DNA of 64,000 nt from positions 1 through 64,000 of the forward strand of contig JAGXQZ010000105.1 of NCBI GenBank assembly GCA_018336015.1. The letters run 5' to 3'. The stretch is from Algoriphagus sp. (GTDB lineage: Bacteria; Bacteroidota; Bacteroidia; Cytophagales; Cyclobacteriaceae). The position numbers and the translations under genes are program-made. A model generated the notes under the pieces. It worked only from the letters and a program-made list of their open reading frames with translations, was not told where the DNA came from and made no database searches. Shown piece by piece: positions 25,675 through 34,686 of this stretch. Every line of letters starts with the position of its first letter. The stretch's first letter is position 1.

Positions 25675-26853
25675 TTATTTATTGTCCAAAAGTCCTCGTC
25701 CGCTTTTACGAATTTGGCCGCTGTCGGTTAATTCTTTTGCCAAAACATCCAATAGTCCATTCACAAACTGCTTGCTCTTGGGCGTACTGTAGGTTTTGGA
25801 GATATCAATGTATTCATTGATGGTTACTTTCACAGGGATGCTTGGAAAGTTTTTCATTTCGGCAAGCGCCATGGAGATGATTACTTTGTCTGTAAATGCA
25901 AGTCGCTCGATATCCCAATTTTTGGTTTTTTGAGTGATAAGTGCCTTACTGGCTGAATCATTTTCGATGGTGAAGTTAAAGATATTTTGAAAAAACTCTT
26001 TGTCTTCATCCCAATTGATCGCGATTTCGGGTACTGGATCTGCTTCGGGCTCGGTAGCTGCATTTTTCAAGACTTTGGAAGCAAGGCTGCGTACGATCGA
26101 TTTGTTTTCCGTCCAGTTGAGATCTTTCTCCGAGAAGTAATTGAGGATCACTTCATTTTTGAAGATGATTTTCTTCAATAGATCGTCAGCGGCTTCAAAG
26201 TCTTGTTCCAAACTAGGATCCGCGACCTGAAGGTACTCCTGATAGGTCTCAGAGGGCTTGATGTAGTCTCGAAACCATTCTCTGATTTCCAGCTCCAAAT
26301 CGTCCAGATGTACGTTGTTTCTGGCAATTGCAGCGCGGTAGCTTTGAGATTCTCTGATTTTCAGGAGGACTTTGTTTTGGGCGAGATTTAGCTCATTTCC
26401 AAAAGCAAAGGGTTGATCTCCGGCGAGTTTTTTCTTCTTTTCGAGATCCTTTTCAATATGCTTCGCAAATGCCAAGAGCAGTTCGATTGCAGTGAGAAAT
26501 AGCTGAGGAATACGCTCTGCCGAAGCAATCATGTTTTTCAGCAAAAATTGTCTGTCCTTCTCATTGGCCGCATTAAACTGCTTGAGTGCCTCAAGGACTA
26601 CCTTCTTGATTTTTGGACTTGAGTCAGAAGATTTCAAAAGCTGATCACTTTCCAGATTTTGGTCAAAAAGACGGACAGCCTCCTCAGCGTCTCGATTTAG
26701 AGCGGCTTTGTCCTGCACCTCCATACTGTTGAGGTCAGGTAGAAAAGACTCCCGTATGAAGTCTTTAGCCAGATTGAGATTTGATCCTTTGCATTGTTCA
26801 TAGGCATAAAGGTTTTGAAATGCCTTGACCCTGAGGATTCTTCTGTTTAGCAT
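25675..26853 (-). CDS. nusB: transcription antitermination factor NusB, long Bacteroidota form
   Basis: NusB binds BoxA RNA with ribosomal protein S10 and helps antitermination of rRNA operons. The start chosen is the ATG at 26853 (MLNRRILRVKAFQNLYAYEQ), which gives the expected NusB N-terminus; the longer reading frame from 26928 is unlikely. At 392 residues it is far longer than the usual 140. The N-terminal helix and the C-terminal core (from about residue 285, with LAFTDKVIISMALAEMKNFP and VTINEYIDISK, then FVNGLLDVLAKEL) are recognisable, and about 200 charged helical residues lie between. It is the first gene of the operon running to coaE. Confidence 0.9.
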   Translation of the reverse strand: MLNRRILRVKAFQNLYAYEQCKGSNLNLAKDFIRESFLPDLNSMEVQDKAALNRDAEEAVRLFDQNLESDQLLKSSDSSPKIKKVVLEALKQFNAANEKDRQFLLKNMIASAERIPQLFLTAIELLLAFAKHIEKDLEKKKKLAGDQPFAFGNELNLAQNKVLLKIRESQSYRAAIARNNVHLDDLELEIREWFRDYIKPSETYQEYLQVADPSLEQDFEAADDLLKKIIFKNEVILNYFSEKDLNWTENKSIVRSLASKVLKNAATEPEADPVPEIAINWDEDKEFFQNIFNFTIENDSASKALITQKTKNWDIERLAFTDKVIISMALAEMKNFPSIPVKVTINEYIDISKTYSTPKSKQFVNGLLDVLAKELTDSGQIRKSGRGLLDNK

Positions 26854-26916
26854 AGATTCGTTTAAGAGCTGCAAATATAGGGAATAAGAATGGGCTTCGC
26901 CCCATTTTGAAAAGGA

Positions 26917-26951
26917 CAAAAAAACCACCGAAAGGCGACTCCCGGTGGTTT
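26917..26951 (-). terminator. rho-independent terminator after leucine dehydrogenase
   Basis: On the minus strand the 9-bp arms AAACCACCG and CGGTGGTTT enclose a 12-base loop and are followed by a T-run. It separates the dehydrogenase gene from the nusB operon. Confidence 0.88.
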
Positions 26952-26973
26952 GATTATGAATTTCAGTTAGTTA

Positions 26974-28074
26974 TCAGTAAGGTAGTTTAACCCTTCCTAT
27001 TGCTTCTATTCTTGCTTTGGCGGCTTCGATAGCCGCTTGCTGCGCGGGGATGTTTTCCTTTTCAGACTTGTCCAAAATAGAAAGACATGTGTTGTAAATT
27101 TTCTCTGTCTGAGCAAAGACAGTCTCCTCATGGTAGTCACCATAATATTCGGCTCCGACATTGATCACTCCTCCAGCATTGATCAGGAAGTCAGGGGCAT
27201 AGATGATTCCTTTTTCCATCAGCATCTTTCCGTGTTTGGCTTCATCCTTCAGCTGATTGTTTGCGCCTCCAGCAATTACAGCACATTTCAGTCTGTCAAT
27301 GGTCTGGTCATTGATAGTAGCACCCAGTGCGCAAGGGGCATAGATATCCATTGGCAGGTCGTAGATCACGTGAGGATCTACCACAGTGGCACCGGTTGAA
27401 TTGGCTACTTCGCGAAGCTTGTCTTCGAAAATATCAGTGACAAGAATCTCTGCGCCTTCCTTAACCAAATAATTGATCAGATATTTACCGACTTGGCCGA
27501 CTCCCTGTACTCCGATCTTTTTGCCTGCAAGGGAATCTGAACCGAAAGCTTTTTTCGCAGCGGCTTTCATTCCCATGTACACACCAAATGCAGTGACAGG
27601 TGACGGGTCTCCTGCTCCACCTTTGATTTGGGGCAGCCCGGTCACGTGACGCGTTTCCTTCGCAATGTATTCCATGTCAGAGGTCTTCATGTTCACATCC
27701 TCTGCTGTGACATATCTTCCTCCGAGGCTCTCTACAAATCGACCAAATCTTCTCAAAAACGCCTCACTTTTCAATTTTGGATCTCCGATGATTACTGCTT
27801 TTCCACCGCCGAGGTTGAGACCTGCGAGGGAATTTTTGAAGGTCATCCCTCTGGAAAGACGAAGTACGTCAGTGATGGCTTCTTCTTCCGTAGCATAAGG
27901 CCACATACGGGTCCCTCCCAATGCAGGACCTAGTACTGTGTTATGAATTCCAATCAACGCCTTGAGACCTGTTGCTTGGTCCTGACAGATCACCAATTGT
28001 TCGTGATCCATAGTTGTGATTTGTCCAAAAATTGAACCCTCTCGAACAGTTTCAGTTGCATTAATCTCTAACAT
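26974..28074 (-). CDS. ldh: leucine dehydrogenase (Glu/Leu/Phe/Val dehydrogenase family)
   Basis: The enzyme reversibly deaminates branched-chain amino acids with NAD to the 2-oxo acids. The 366-residue protein has the dimerisation/substrate domain with MTFKNSLAGLNLGGGKAVI (catalytic Lys in GGGKA), TAEDVN, and then a Rossmann domain with GVQGVGQVGKYLINYL. Length and motifs match bacterial leucine dehydrogenases; valine or phenylalanine specificity cannot be excluded. It is transcribed alone, divergent from an ABC exporter, with its own terminator. Confidence 0.9.
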   Translation of the reverse strand: MLEINATETVREGSIFGQITTMDHEQLVICQDQATGLKALIGIHNTVLGPALGGTRMWPYATEEEAITDVLRLSRGMTFKNSLAGLNLGGGKAVIIGDPKLKSEAFLRRFGRFVESLGGRYVTAEDVNMKTSDMEYIAKETRHVTGLPQIKGGAGDPSPVTAFGVYMGMKAAAKKAFGSDSLAGKKIGVQGVGQVGKYLINYLVKEGAEILVTDIFEDKLREVANSTGATVVDPHVIYDLPMDIYAPCALGATINDQTIDRLKCAVIAGGANNQLKDEAKHGKMLMEKGIIYAPDFLINAGGVINVGAEYYGDYHEETVFAQTEKIYNTCLSILDKSEKENIPAQQAAIEAAKARIEAIGRVKLPY

Positions 28075-28217
28075 GTGAACTTACCTTTTTAGATTATGTT
28101 ATATTTGGGTCTTGCCTTACTTGAGGCTGATACAAAATTAAATACTTTTATCGGCCCTCAAAGTTTCCTTGTCAAAAGTTTCTGCAAGTTTATCCTACAT
28201 TTAAAAGTTTTTATTTG

Positions 28218-30008
28218 GTGAAGCCGCTTTGGAGAATCAATAAGTATTTATACAAATACAAGGGTTTATTGCTTTTGGGGATACTGTTTACTGTGATCTC
28301 CAACATCTTCGTAATTATTCCTGCCCAGTTGGTCCGAATCGCCATAGATTATGTGGTGGAGAGTTTCTCCCTTTTTCGGCCCTTGACCAAGGGTGGAATG
28401 GGGGAAATCGCCAGGGGAATTTTTCTGGAATTTGTCTTTGTTTTTGGGATTTTAATCCTTGTGATGGCCTTGCTAAGGGGCTTTTTTCTCTTTCTCATCC
28501 GACAGACCATCATCATCATGTCCCGTCACGTGGAATATGATATGAAGAATGAGATTTTTGAACATTACCAAAATCTCCCTCTTAGCTTTTACAGGAAAAA
28601 TAGTACAGGAGACCTGATGGCTAGGATATCGGAGGACGTCAGCCGGGTGAGGATGTACCTTGGACCAGCAATCATGTACGGGCTCAATCTGCTCATTCTG
28701 TTTCCTCTGGTTATTTCTTACATGATCTCGGTCAATGCAGAATTAACTCTTTATGCTTTGCTACCTCTTCCTGTACTCTCATTGAGCATCTATTTTGTCA
28801 ATAACCTGATCAATGAGCGATCTGAAAAAATTCAAAAAAGTCTCTCCAGTCTCAGCACCTTTGTGCAGGAAGCCTTTTCAGGAATCAGGGTTTTAAAAGC
28901 TTTTGTTAGAGAAGAGGATTCTGCCAGACAATTTTCGGAGGCGAGTGAGGAATACAAGCATAAATCCATTGAGCTTACCAAAGTCAATGCTCTATTTTTC
29001 CCATTGATTATGGCTTTGGTCGGAATTTCTACCATCATCACGGTCTATGCAGGTGGTATGATGGTCATTCAGGGAGAGATTGGGTATGGCGTCATCGCTG
29101 AGTTTATTCTTTATGTCAATATTTTGACTTGGCCCGTGACCTCGCTAGGATGGGTGACGAGTATTGTGCAGCGGGCAGCGGCCTCCCAGACTCGGATTAA
29201 CGAGTTTTTGGATATTCAAAATGATATTGTAAGCCAGGAAAACTTGGAGGCAATACTGGAAGGAGATATTGAAGTAAGGAACCTTTCTTTTGTCTATCCT
29301 GATTCGGGGATTAGGGCATTGAACGATGTTTCCTTCCAAATCAAAGCGGGTCAGACCCTAGGTATCATAGGTACCACCGGTTCAGGAAAATCTACGATCG
29401 CCAACCTGCTTTTGAGAATGTATGATCCCACTATGGGGGAGATTCTTATAGATGGGAAAAATATTCAACGGTATTCGATCTCGAGCTTGCGTAAGCAAAT
29501 GGGTTTTGTACCCCAGGATGTTTTTTTGTTCTCAGATACCATTGCCAACAACATTGCTTTTGGTTTAGATCATCCGGATATGGCTTTGATCGAAAAAGCA
29601 GCCAAGGATGCGGATGTCTACCAAAACATTATCGATTTTCCGAAAGGGTTTGAAACCATGCTTGGAGAGCGTGGAATTACGCTGTCGGGAGGGCAAAAGC
29701 AACGGGTTTCCATCGCAAGAGCCATTGCCAAGGAGCCTAAAATTATGATTCTGGACGACTGTTTATCCGCAGTTGATACTAAGACAGAAAATGCGATTCT
29801 TACAGCTTTGAAGAAAATAATGGAGAATCGGACCTCCATCATTATTTCTCATCGGGTTTCTTCAGCCAAGCTAGCAGATCAAATCATTGTATTGGATGAA
29901 GGAAGGATCATCGAACAGGGAAATCATGAGAGTTTGATGGCCAAAAAAGGGGTTTACGCCGACCTGTTTGAAAAACAGACTAATTCAGGGGAACCAATTG
30001 AAGGATGA
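28218..30008 (+). CDS. ABC exporter, fused permease and ATPase, degenerate catalytic site type
   Basis: This is a 596-residue half-transporter: six membrane helices (residues about 15-310), then a nucleotide-binding domain with Walker A (TTGSGKST, about 390), signature LSGGQKQRV (about 491) and Walker B ending in LDD. The start is probably the GTG at 28218; a TTG lies one codon earlier. The residue after the Walker B Asp is Asp, not the catalytic Glu (ILDDCLSAVD, about residue 514). The same change marks the degenerate-site subunit of heterodimeric exporters such as BmrC/YheI, which pair with a subunit carrying Glu. No partner is adjacent. Substrate (lipid or drug) is unknown. Confidence 0.85.
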   Translation: MKPLWRINKYLYKYKGLLLLGILFTVISNIFVIIPAQLVRIAIDYVVESFSLFRPLTKGGMGEIARGIFLEFVFVFGILILVMALLRGFFLFLIRQTIIIMSRHVEYDMKNEIFEHYQNLPLSFYRKNSTGDLMARISEDVSRVRMYLGPAIMYGLNLLILFPLVISYMISVNAELTLYALLPLPVLSLSIYFVNNLINERSEKIQKSLSSLSTFVQEAFSGIRVLKAFVREEDSARQFSEASEEYKHKSIELTKVNALFFPLIMALVGISTIITVYAGGMMVIQGEIGYGVIAEFILYVNILTWPVTSLGWVTSIVQRAAASQTRINEFLDIQNDIVSQENLEAILEGDIEVRNLSFVYPDSGIRALNDVSFQIKAGQTLGIIGTTGSGKSTIANLLLRMYDPTMGEILIDGKNIQRYSISSLRKQMGFVPQDVFLFSDTIANNIAFGLDHPDMALIEKAAKDADVYQNIIDFPKGFETMLGERGITLSGGQKQRVSIARAIAKEPKIMILDDCLSAVDTKTENAILTALKKIMENRTSIIISHRVSSAKLADQIIVLDEGRIIEQGNHESLMAKKGVYADLFEKQTNSGEPIEG

Positions 30009-30070
30009 TTTTCATGCCTCCATTGAATAAAGAATTGCTATCTTGGTTTTTCAACTAATTATACTTGGCT

Positions 30071-30391
30071 ATGTCTGAAAGGAAAACATCCACCCAGGAA
30101 TTAGAAGAAATACTTCAAGAACTTGGCTTGAAGATCGAAGAGCTTTTGAAAAAAGGAGCTGATGCAGGGGCTGAGCTCAAAGACGAACTCGAAAAGAAAA
30201 TCAGTGAGCTCAAGGAAAACAAAACCACCTTAGAGGCTGAACTTCAAAAAGCCAAAGAGATCCTGGAAAGAGAATACCAAGAACAAAAAGAGCGACTCGA
30301 ACCGCGTTTGGAAGAGTCTAAGGGACTATTCAAAGAAGGATTGGGTCTATTGTTTGAAGGAGCAAAAGTCCTCTTTGGAAGAAGTAAATGA
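30071..30391 (+). CDS. small charged coiled-coil protein, unknown function
   Basis: The 106-residue protein starts at the ATG at 30071. Almost the whole sequence is Glu/Lys/Leu-rich and predicted helical (STQELEEILQELGLK, then AELKDELEKKISELKENKT), ending in a short glycine and hydrophobic tail (LFKEGLGLLFEGAKVLFGRSK) that might bind a membrane. No family is recognised. It follows the ABC exporter by 62 bases on the same strand and shares a bidirectional terminator with the surA-like gene. Confidence 0.7.
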   Translation: MSERKTSTQELEEILQELGLKIEELLKKGADAGAELKDELEKKISELKENKTTLEAELQKAKEILEREYQEQKERLEPRLEESKGLFKEGLGLLFEGAKVLFGRSK

Positions 30392-30395
30392 AAAA

Positions 30396-30426
30396 AACGC
30401 CCCGCTTAAATTTCAAGCGGGGCGTT
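30396..30426. terminator. bidirectional terminator
   Basis: The 12-bp arms AACGCCCCGCTT and AAGCGGGGCGTT flank a 7-base loop; an A-run precedes the hairpin, serving as T-run for the minus strand. It sits between two convergent genes. Confidence 0.9.
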
Positions 30427-30428
30427 TA

Positions 30429-31793
30429 TCATTTATCCTGTAGGGCATTGCATCGGTCATAAGATGGATCAATGTCAATGAACACATCTTCTTTTGCCGT
30501 CACAAACCATTTACTCAGTATTTCATCTTCTTTTCTCCTGAGTGTGGCGGCCTTCAATTTTTCATAGTCATCCTCAAGATTCGCCTTGTGTGCAGGATAT
30601 CTGGCTTTGTAGAACAGAATCCTCACTTTGGTGCCTTCTCTAGGATCTTCAAAACGAAGAGGAGGAGTTATGTCTCCTACTTTCATTGTGTCGATGGTAA
30701 AATAAAGCACAGGATCTTCTAAAGTTCTTAGAGATAATCTATTTGAATTGGTAGCAGGGTCAGTAAAAAAACCACCTGCATCCGAAGTCGCTCTATCGTC
30801 TGAATATTCCTTAGCCGCCTTTGCAAAATCGATTTTACCTGAAATAATTTCCTTTTTGAGACTGTCCAAATATCGTTCAGCCTTTAGGATATCTTCTTCG
30901 GTTGCTTTGGGAATTCGAAGGATATGCCTCGTGTTATAAGTGTTTCCTTTGATCTCCAACAACTGAATCATATGAAAACCAAATTGGGTCTCTACCGGAT
31001 CCGAGATCTCACCCGGTCTTAGTCCTAATGAAGTTGCTTCATATTCAGGAGCCAATTCGCCTCTTCGGAAAAAACCAAGATCACCTCCTTGAGCTGCCGA
31101 TCCCGGATCTTCGGAATATTTGGTAGCTAACTCTGCGAACGTTGATTTTCCACTTAAAATATCTTGTTTGAATCCCAATAACTGGCTGATGATTTTATCC
31201 CTAAGGTCAAGACTTGGTGTAGGTTTTCGGACAATTTGCCCAACCGTAGCTTCTGAGGTAAAAAGAGGGAGTGAATCTTTTGGAATCGCATTGAAAAATG
31301 CTCTAACCTCAGCCGGTGAAACCGTGATTCCTTCTGTAATCTTTGATCTCATTTTTTGCACGATTAGCTGCTCTCGAATCACATCTTCGATTTCAGCTTT
31401 CAATTGGTCTGCCGTCTTACCATAAATTTCAGCAAGCATATTTTCATCGCCACCAAATTGCTGCATGACCATACTGAACCGATTATTTGTCTGTACAAGC
31501 ACCTCAGCATCTGTGACGACCACGGAGTCAATCTCAGCCTTGGCCACCATCAGTTTGTTGATCAGTAAACTTTCGAAGACTGAGCATCTGTTTGGAGCTT
31601 CCATTCCTTGTTGGGATTGGGCGATAGCTTCAATGTAGGTCTTTTGAACCTCAGATTCCAACACGATATTGTTGTCAACTTTGGCTACAATTTTATCCAC
31701 AACCTGTCCCGTCGGAGGAGTTTCTTGGCCGTACACATTTGCCAAAATCAAGAAACCCAAAAGGCTCGGAAGAAGTCGGTGTAATAAGTTCAT
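30429..31793 (-). CDS. surA: SurA-like periplasmic peptidyl-prolyl isomerase
   Basis: This chaperone/parvulin guides outer-membrane proteins through the periplasm. The 454-residue protein has a signal peptide (cleavage near NVYGQ), a SurA N-terminal helical region (VDKIVAKVDNNIVLESEVQ), and two parvulin domains: the first around FAELATKYSEDPGSAAQGGDLGFF (quoted in part) and GFHMIQLLEI, the second around NTRHILRI and FAKAAKEYSDD. The gene is downstream of a second, larger parvulin on the same strand, 42 bases away. It is named surA by domain order; in Bacteroidota several paralogues exist. Confidence 0.88.
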   Translation of the reverse strand: MNLLHRLLPSLLGFLILANVYGQETPPTGQVVDKIVAKVDNNIVLESEVQKTYIEAIAQSQQGMEAPNRCSVFESLLINKLMVAKAEIDSVVVTDAEVLVQTNNRFSMVMQQFGGDENMLAEIYGKTADQLKAEIEDVIREQLIVQKMRSKITEGITVSPAEVRAFFNAIPKDSLPLFTSEATVGQIVRKPTPSLDLRDKIISQLLGFKQDILSGKSTFAELATKYSEDPGSAAQGGDLGFFRRGELAPEYEATSLGLRPGEISDPVETQFGFHMIQLLEIKGNTYNTRHILRIPKATEEDILKAERYLDSLKKEIISGKIDFAKAAKEYSDDRATSDAGGFFTDPATNSNRLSLRTLEDPVLYFTIDTMKVGDITPPLRFEDPREGTKVRILFYKARYPAHKANLEDDYEKLKAATLRRKEDEILSKWFVTAKEDVFIDIDPSYDRCNALQDK

Positions 31794-31835
31794 AAGTGCT
31801 TAATGTCTGTTCAGTGAAGATGTATGGATCAAATG

Positions 31836-33830
31836 TTATTGATTCAATGCCACAAAAGCTTCTTCTTTAACGGTATTATTGACCTGAATAGGATATTTTC
31901 CTTTCAGTTTTTGGGTAAGGCTATTTTCGAGGTATTCTTGGTAATCTCGGATGACAAGTCCTCTGGATTCTTCGAATTTGCGTGGACCTGCTGGTATTTT
32001 TTGACCAAGGTTAACCAGAAAGGTAGTACCGTCCACCACTAGTTCTTGGTAGGGCAAATTTAAGTCTACCTTTGACAAAACTTGGTGGTCTTGGTATTCA
32101 AAGGTGCCCGATTCGGTGGTGAATGCCAAAGGAGAATTGGCTTTGAAGTATGATTCAAAGTTTTGGAATACGGTAGGATTAAAGCCTGAATTTTGGAGTG
32201 CTTTTCTTGCCGACTCAAGTTTGGTCTGATCGATTACTCTGACAATGGAAGCCTCTACCCGATTTTTCCATTGGTAGTTTGTTATATTTTTTCTGTAAAA
32301 CTCAACCTGGCCTAATGAATCAGAAATCCCTTTCTGCCAAACTTCCTGGTTCATGAGGGAAAATAACAAAATACCATCTCTATACTCCTTAAGTAGCATT
32401 CCGTATTCCTTATTGTTTGCTTCCAGGTCTTGTTCTTCCGTTTTGGACAGGACTTGAGATACAAACCTTTCATACCACACATCGAACGTACCACCGTTAC
32501 CTCTAGGAATGTATTCATCTTCCTGCATGAATCTCCAAAGATCCGAACCATTGAATTTTTTGCCTTGGAGGGTAAATAATTCGGTGGACAAAAAATTCGA
32601 TGATTCTAGTACAGCACCAAAACTGGATTTTGGAGTTTCATTTAAAGCCTGTGAGAATTTTGAGAGGTTTTCTTCGTTTTCCTTGAATCCATATCGGGCT
32701 TTTTGTACAGCCACCACTTGGGATTGAATCATGCTTGACCTGGAATCCCTCAAAATTCTGGACCGGATACTTTCCTCCAATTCTTCAAAGGACTCCAATT
32801 GCTTCTTGCCTTCCAAGCGCAAAATATGGTATCCATATTGGGTTTTGAGTGGGGGGGATATTTCACCGATTTCATTCAATGAAAATGCTGCCATCTCAAA
32901 CTCAGGGATCATGGCACCTATTCCAAACCAGGGTAAAAGCCCTCCGTTTTCTTTCGTCCCGGGATCTTCAGAGAAGGTTTTTACAATATCTTCCCAAACA
33001 GTCGATTCCTTCTGGATCTCAGAATAGATATCGGAAATTTTCCTTCTGGCATTATCTTCTTGTGCAGGTACTTGAGGATCAAATCTTACCAGGATATGCG
33101 ATACCCTCACTTGTCCTGGATTTGGTTTTCTGTCTTTAACCTGAATAATGTGGTATCCAAAATTGGTCAGAACAGGATCTGACACCTTTCCGATTTGAAG
33201 TCCAAATGCGGCGTCTTCAAATGGTTGCACCATCTGCAAGCTGGTGAAATAGCCTAAATCACCCCGATTGGTTTTGGCAGATGGATCATCAGAGTATTGC
33301 ACCGCAAGAGTATTGATATCACCTCCATTTTCGATCTCGTTTTTAACTTTCAAGGCCATTTTGAGGACAATCAAGCTGTCTTCATTGGAGGCATTAGGAG
33401 GGAATTGGAATAAAATATGGCTTGCACGGACGATCTCCTGCATTCTGGAATAGGTCTTTCTCAATTCTCCTTCTTCCAGGGAATTTTTGATTAAAAATGG
33501 TGCAATTAGCGTCTCTTTGAATGATCCAAACTCATTTTGAAACTCCTCTGATTGATCTAATCCTAAAGACTCTGCTTCCCTGACCTTGAGTTTATAATTG
33601 ACAAAAAGCTCGAAATTTTCTTCAAATTCCTCTCTACTTAGTCCGGGTATAGCAGTTTCCGTTCCTTTCCCTTTGGAGATCAGGTAGACCAACTCGTCCT
33701 TTTGAACAGCCTTGCCGCCAATGGTCAAGAGAATTTCTCCTTGGTCTTGGGCCGAGGCGAGGGTTACGTGTGAACCCGGAAATGCTACAAAAACAAATGC
33801 GAGGAGAGCCGAAAGGGTTCGGTAAATCAT
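31836..33830 (-). CDS. peptidyl-prolyl isomerase with two parvulin domains (PpiD/foldase type)
   Basis: The 664-residue secreted protein starts at the ATG at 33830 (a TTG nine codons upstream is unlikely) with a signal peptide (IYRTLSALLAFVFVAF, cleavage near LASAQ). Two tandem parvulin domains are visible at about residues 120-230 (RASHILFQFPP, then FGYHIIQVKD) and 235-340 (VSHILVRFDPQ, then YGYHILRLEG). About 300 further residues contain no recognised domain but look like SurA/PpiD chaperone helices and end in LKGKYPIQVNN. It should assist folding of secreted or outer-membrane proteins together with the SurA-like neighbour. Confidence 0.85.
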   Translation of the reverse strand: MIYRTLSALLAFVFVAFPGSHVTLASAQDQGEILLTIGGKAVQKDELVYLISKGKGTETAIPGLSREEFEENFELFVNYKLKVREAESLGLDQSEEFQNEFGSFKETLIAPFLIKNSLEEGELRKTYSRMQEIVRASHILFQFPPNASNEDSLIVLKMALKVKNEIENGGDINTLAVQYSDDPSAKTNRGDLGYFTSLQMVQPFEDAAFGLQIGKVSDPVLTNFGYHIIQVKDRKPNPGQVRVSHILVRFDPQVPAQEDNARRKISDIYSEIQKESTVWEDIVKTFSEDPGTKENGGLLPWFGIGAMIPEFEMAAFSLNEIGEISPPLKTQYGYHILRLEGKKQLESFEELEESIRSRILRDSRSSMIQSQVVAVQKARYGFKENEENLSKFSQALNETPKSSFGAVLESSNFLSTELFTLQGKKFNGSDLWRFMQEDEYIPRGNGGTFDVWYERFVSQVLSKTEEQDLEANNKEYGMLLKEYRDGILLFSLMNQEVWQKGISDSLGQVEFYRKNITNYQWKNRVEASIVRVIDQTKLESARKALQNSGFNPTVFQNFESYFKANSPLAFTTESGTFEYQDHQVLSKVDLNLPYQELVVDGTTFLVNLGQKIPAGPRKFEESRGLVIRDYQEYLENSLTQKLKGKYPIQVNNTVKEEAFVALNQ

Positions 33831-33917
33831 GAATTGGAAAGCAGATTTTAAATGCAATGTTACAAATTTATCAGGAATTCGGGTGGAATGCCTTGCGTAC
33901 AGGGGATTTAACCAAAA

Positions 33918-34331
33918 TTAGGAACGGAATTTTTTAATAAGTCGGCAGGTATTTTTGCCGTTGTTGGATTCAAACTCGATTTTATCCATGATTTTCTTTA
34001 CCAAAATGATGCCCAAGCCTCCTTTTCTTTTTTCTACCATTACTTTTTTCAGATCAGGTGCGTCATATTCCAAGAGATTGAAAGCAAGGCCTTGGTCGGT
34101 AATTTCAAAAATCAATGCTTCACTGAGATCTTTTACTTCCAGCTCAATCTCATCTTCAGGGTTGCACCCGTGAGAGTGAATGATAAGATTGGCGCAGACT
34201 TCTTCTACTGCCAAAGTAATTTGGTGCTTTTCTATCTCGCTTAACTGAAATCCTGTCAGCGTCCTTTGCAAAAAGGACCTTAGCTCTGAAAGTGCAGAGG
34301 TTTGACAGGATAAATTCAACTTAGACTTCAT
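33918..34331 (-). CDS. RsbW-like anti-sigma/serine kinase (HATPase)
   Basis: The 137-residue HATPase_c protein is related to SpoIIAB/RsbW. The N-box is LAVEEVCANLIIHSHG (about residues 46-61), followed by the G1 box EITDQGLAFN and the G2 box KGGLGIILVKKIMD near residue 104. Such kinases bind a sigma factor or other target and phosphorylate the STAS antagonist. It overlaps the upstream STAS gene by 11 bases, so both are co-translated. In Bacteroidota no sigma-B type factor is usual, so the target is unknown. Confidence 0.88.
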   Translation of the reverse strand: MKSKLNLSCQTSALSELRSFLQRTLTGFQLSEIEKHQITLAVEEVCANLIIHSHGCNPEDEIELEVKDLSEALIFEITDQGLAFNLLEYDAPDLKKVMVEKRKGGLGIILVKKIMDKIEFESNNGKNTCRLIKKFRS

Positions 34332-34665
34332 GAGTACCTGCTATGGCTTCCTGTTTAGTTGAGAATAACGGAATCAGTTGATCCAAACCTAGGATTTTGA
34401 AGACTTCATATACTTTTTGAGAAAGTCCAAAAATGGAAAGTTGGATTCCCTTTTCAGAAAAATCTTCCAAATAGGACATAAAGACTCCCAATCCTGCCGA
34501 GGAAATATATTCTAATTGACTACCATCTATTAATATAAGTTTAGCCCCACCATCCGAAAGCTCCTGAATCGCTTTATCCAAGATCACAGAGTTGCTGGCA
34601 TCCACTTCTCCATGGAGGCTAAGTATGTCAAATTGGGTCTCTTTTGATTTTTCTAACCGAAGCAT
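34321..34665 (-). CDS. STAS-domain anti-sigma factor antagonist (RsbV/SpoIIAA-like)
   Basis: The 114-residue single STAS domain has beta-strand VDASNSVILDKAI and the phosphorylation loop YISSAGLG. By alignment with RsbV and SpoIIAA the acceptor should be Ser56, although the residue before it is Ser rather than the usual Asp. The dephosphorylated form would sequester the RsbW-like kinase encoded downstream. The PP2C phosphatase gene lies 21 bases upstream, completing a partner-switching trio. Confidence 0.9.
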   Translation of the reverse strand: MLRLEKSKETQFDILSLHGEVDASNSVILDKAIQELSDGGAKLILIDGSQLEYISSAGLGVFMSYLEDFSEKGIQLSIFGLSQKVYEVFKILGLDQLIPLFSTKQEAIAGTHEV

Positions 34666-34686
34666 TTTTGTTCACTTAACGTGTAT

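Noticed and set aside
26854..26928. Longer NusB start
   Set aside because: The downstream ATG gives the conserved NusB first helix; the extension runs into the spacer before the terminator.
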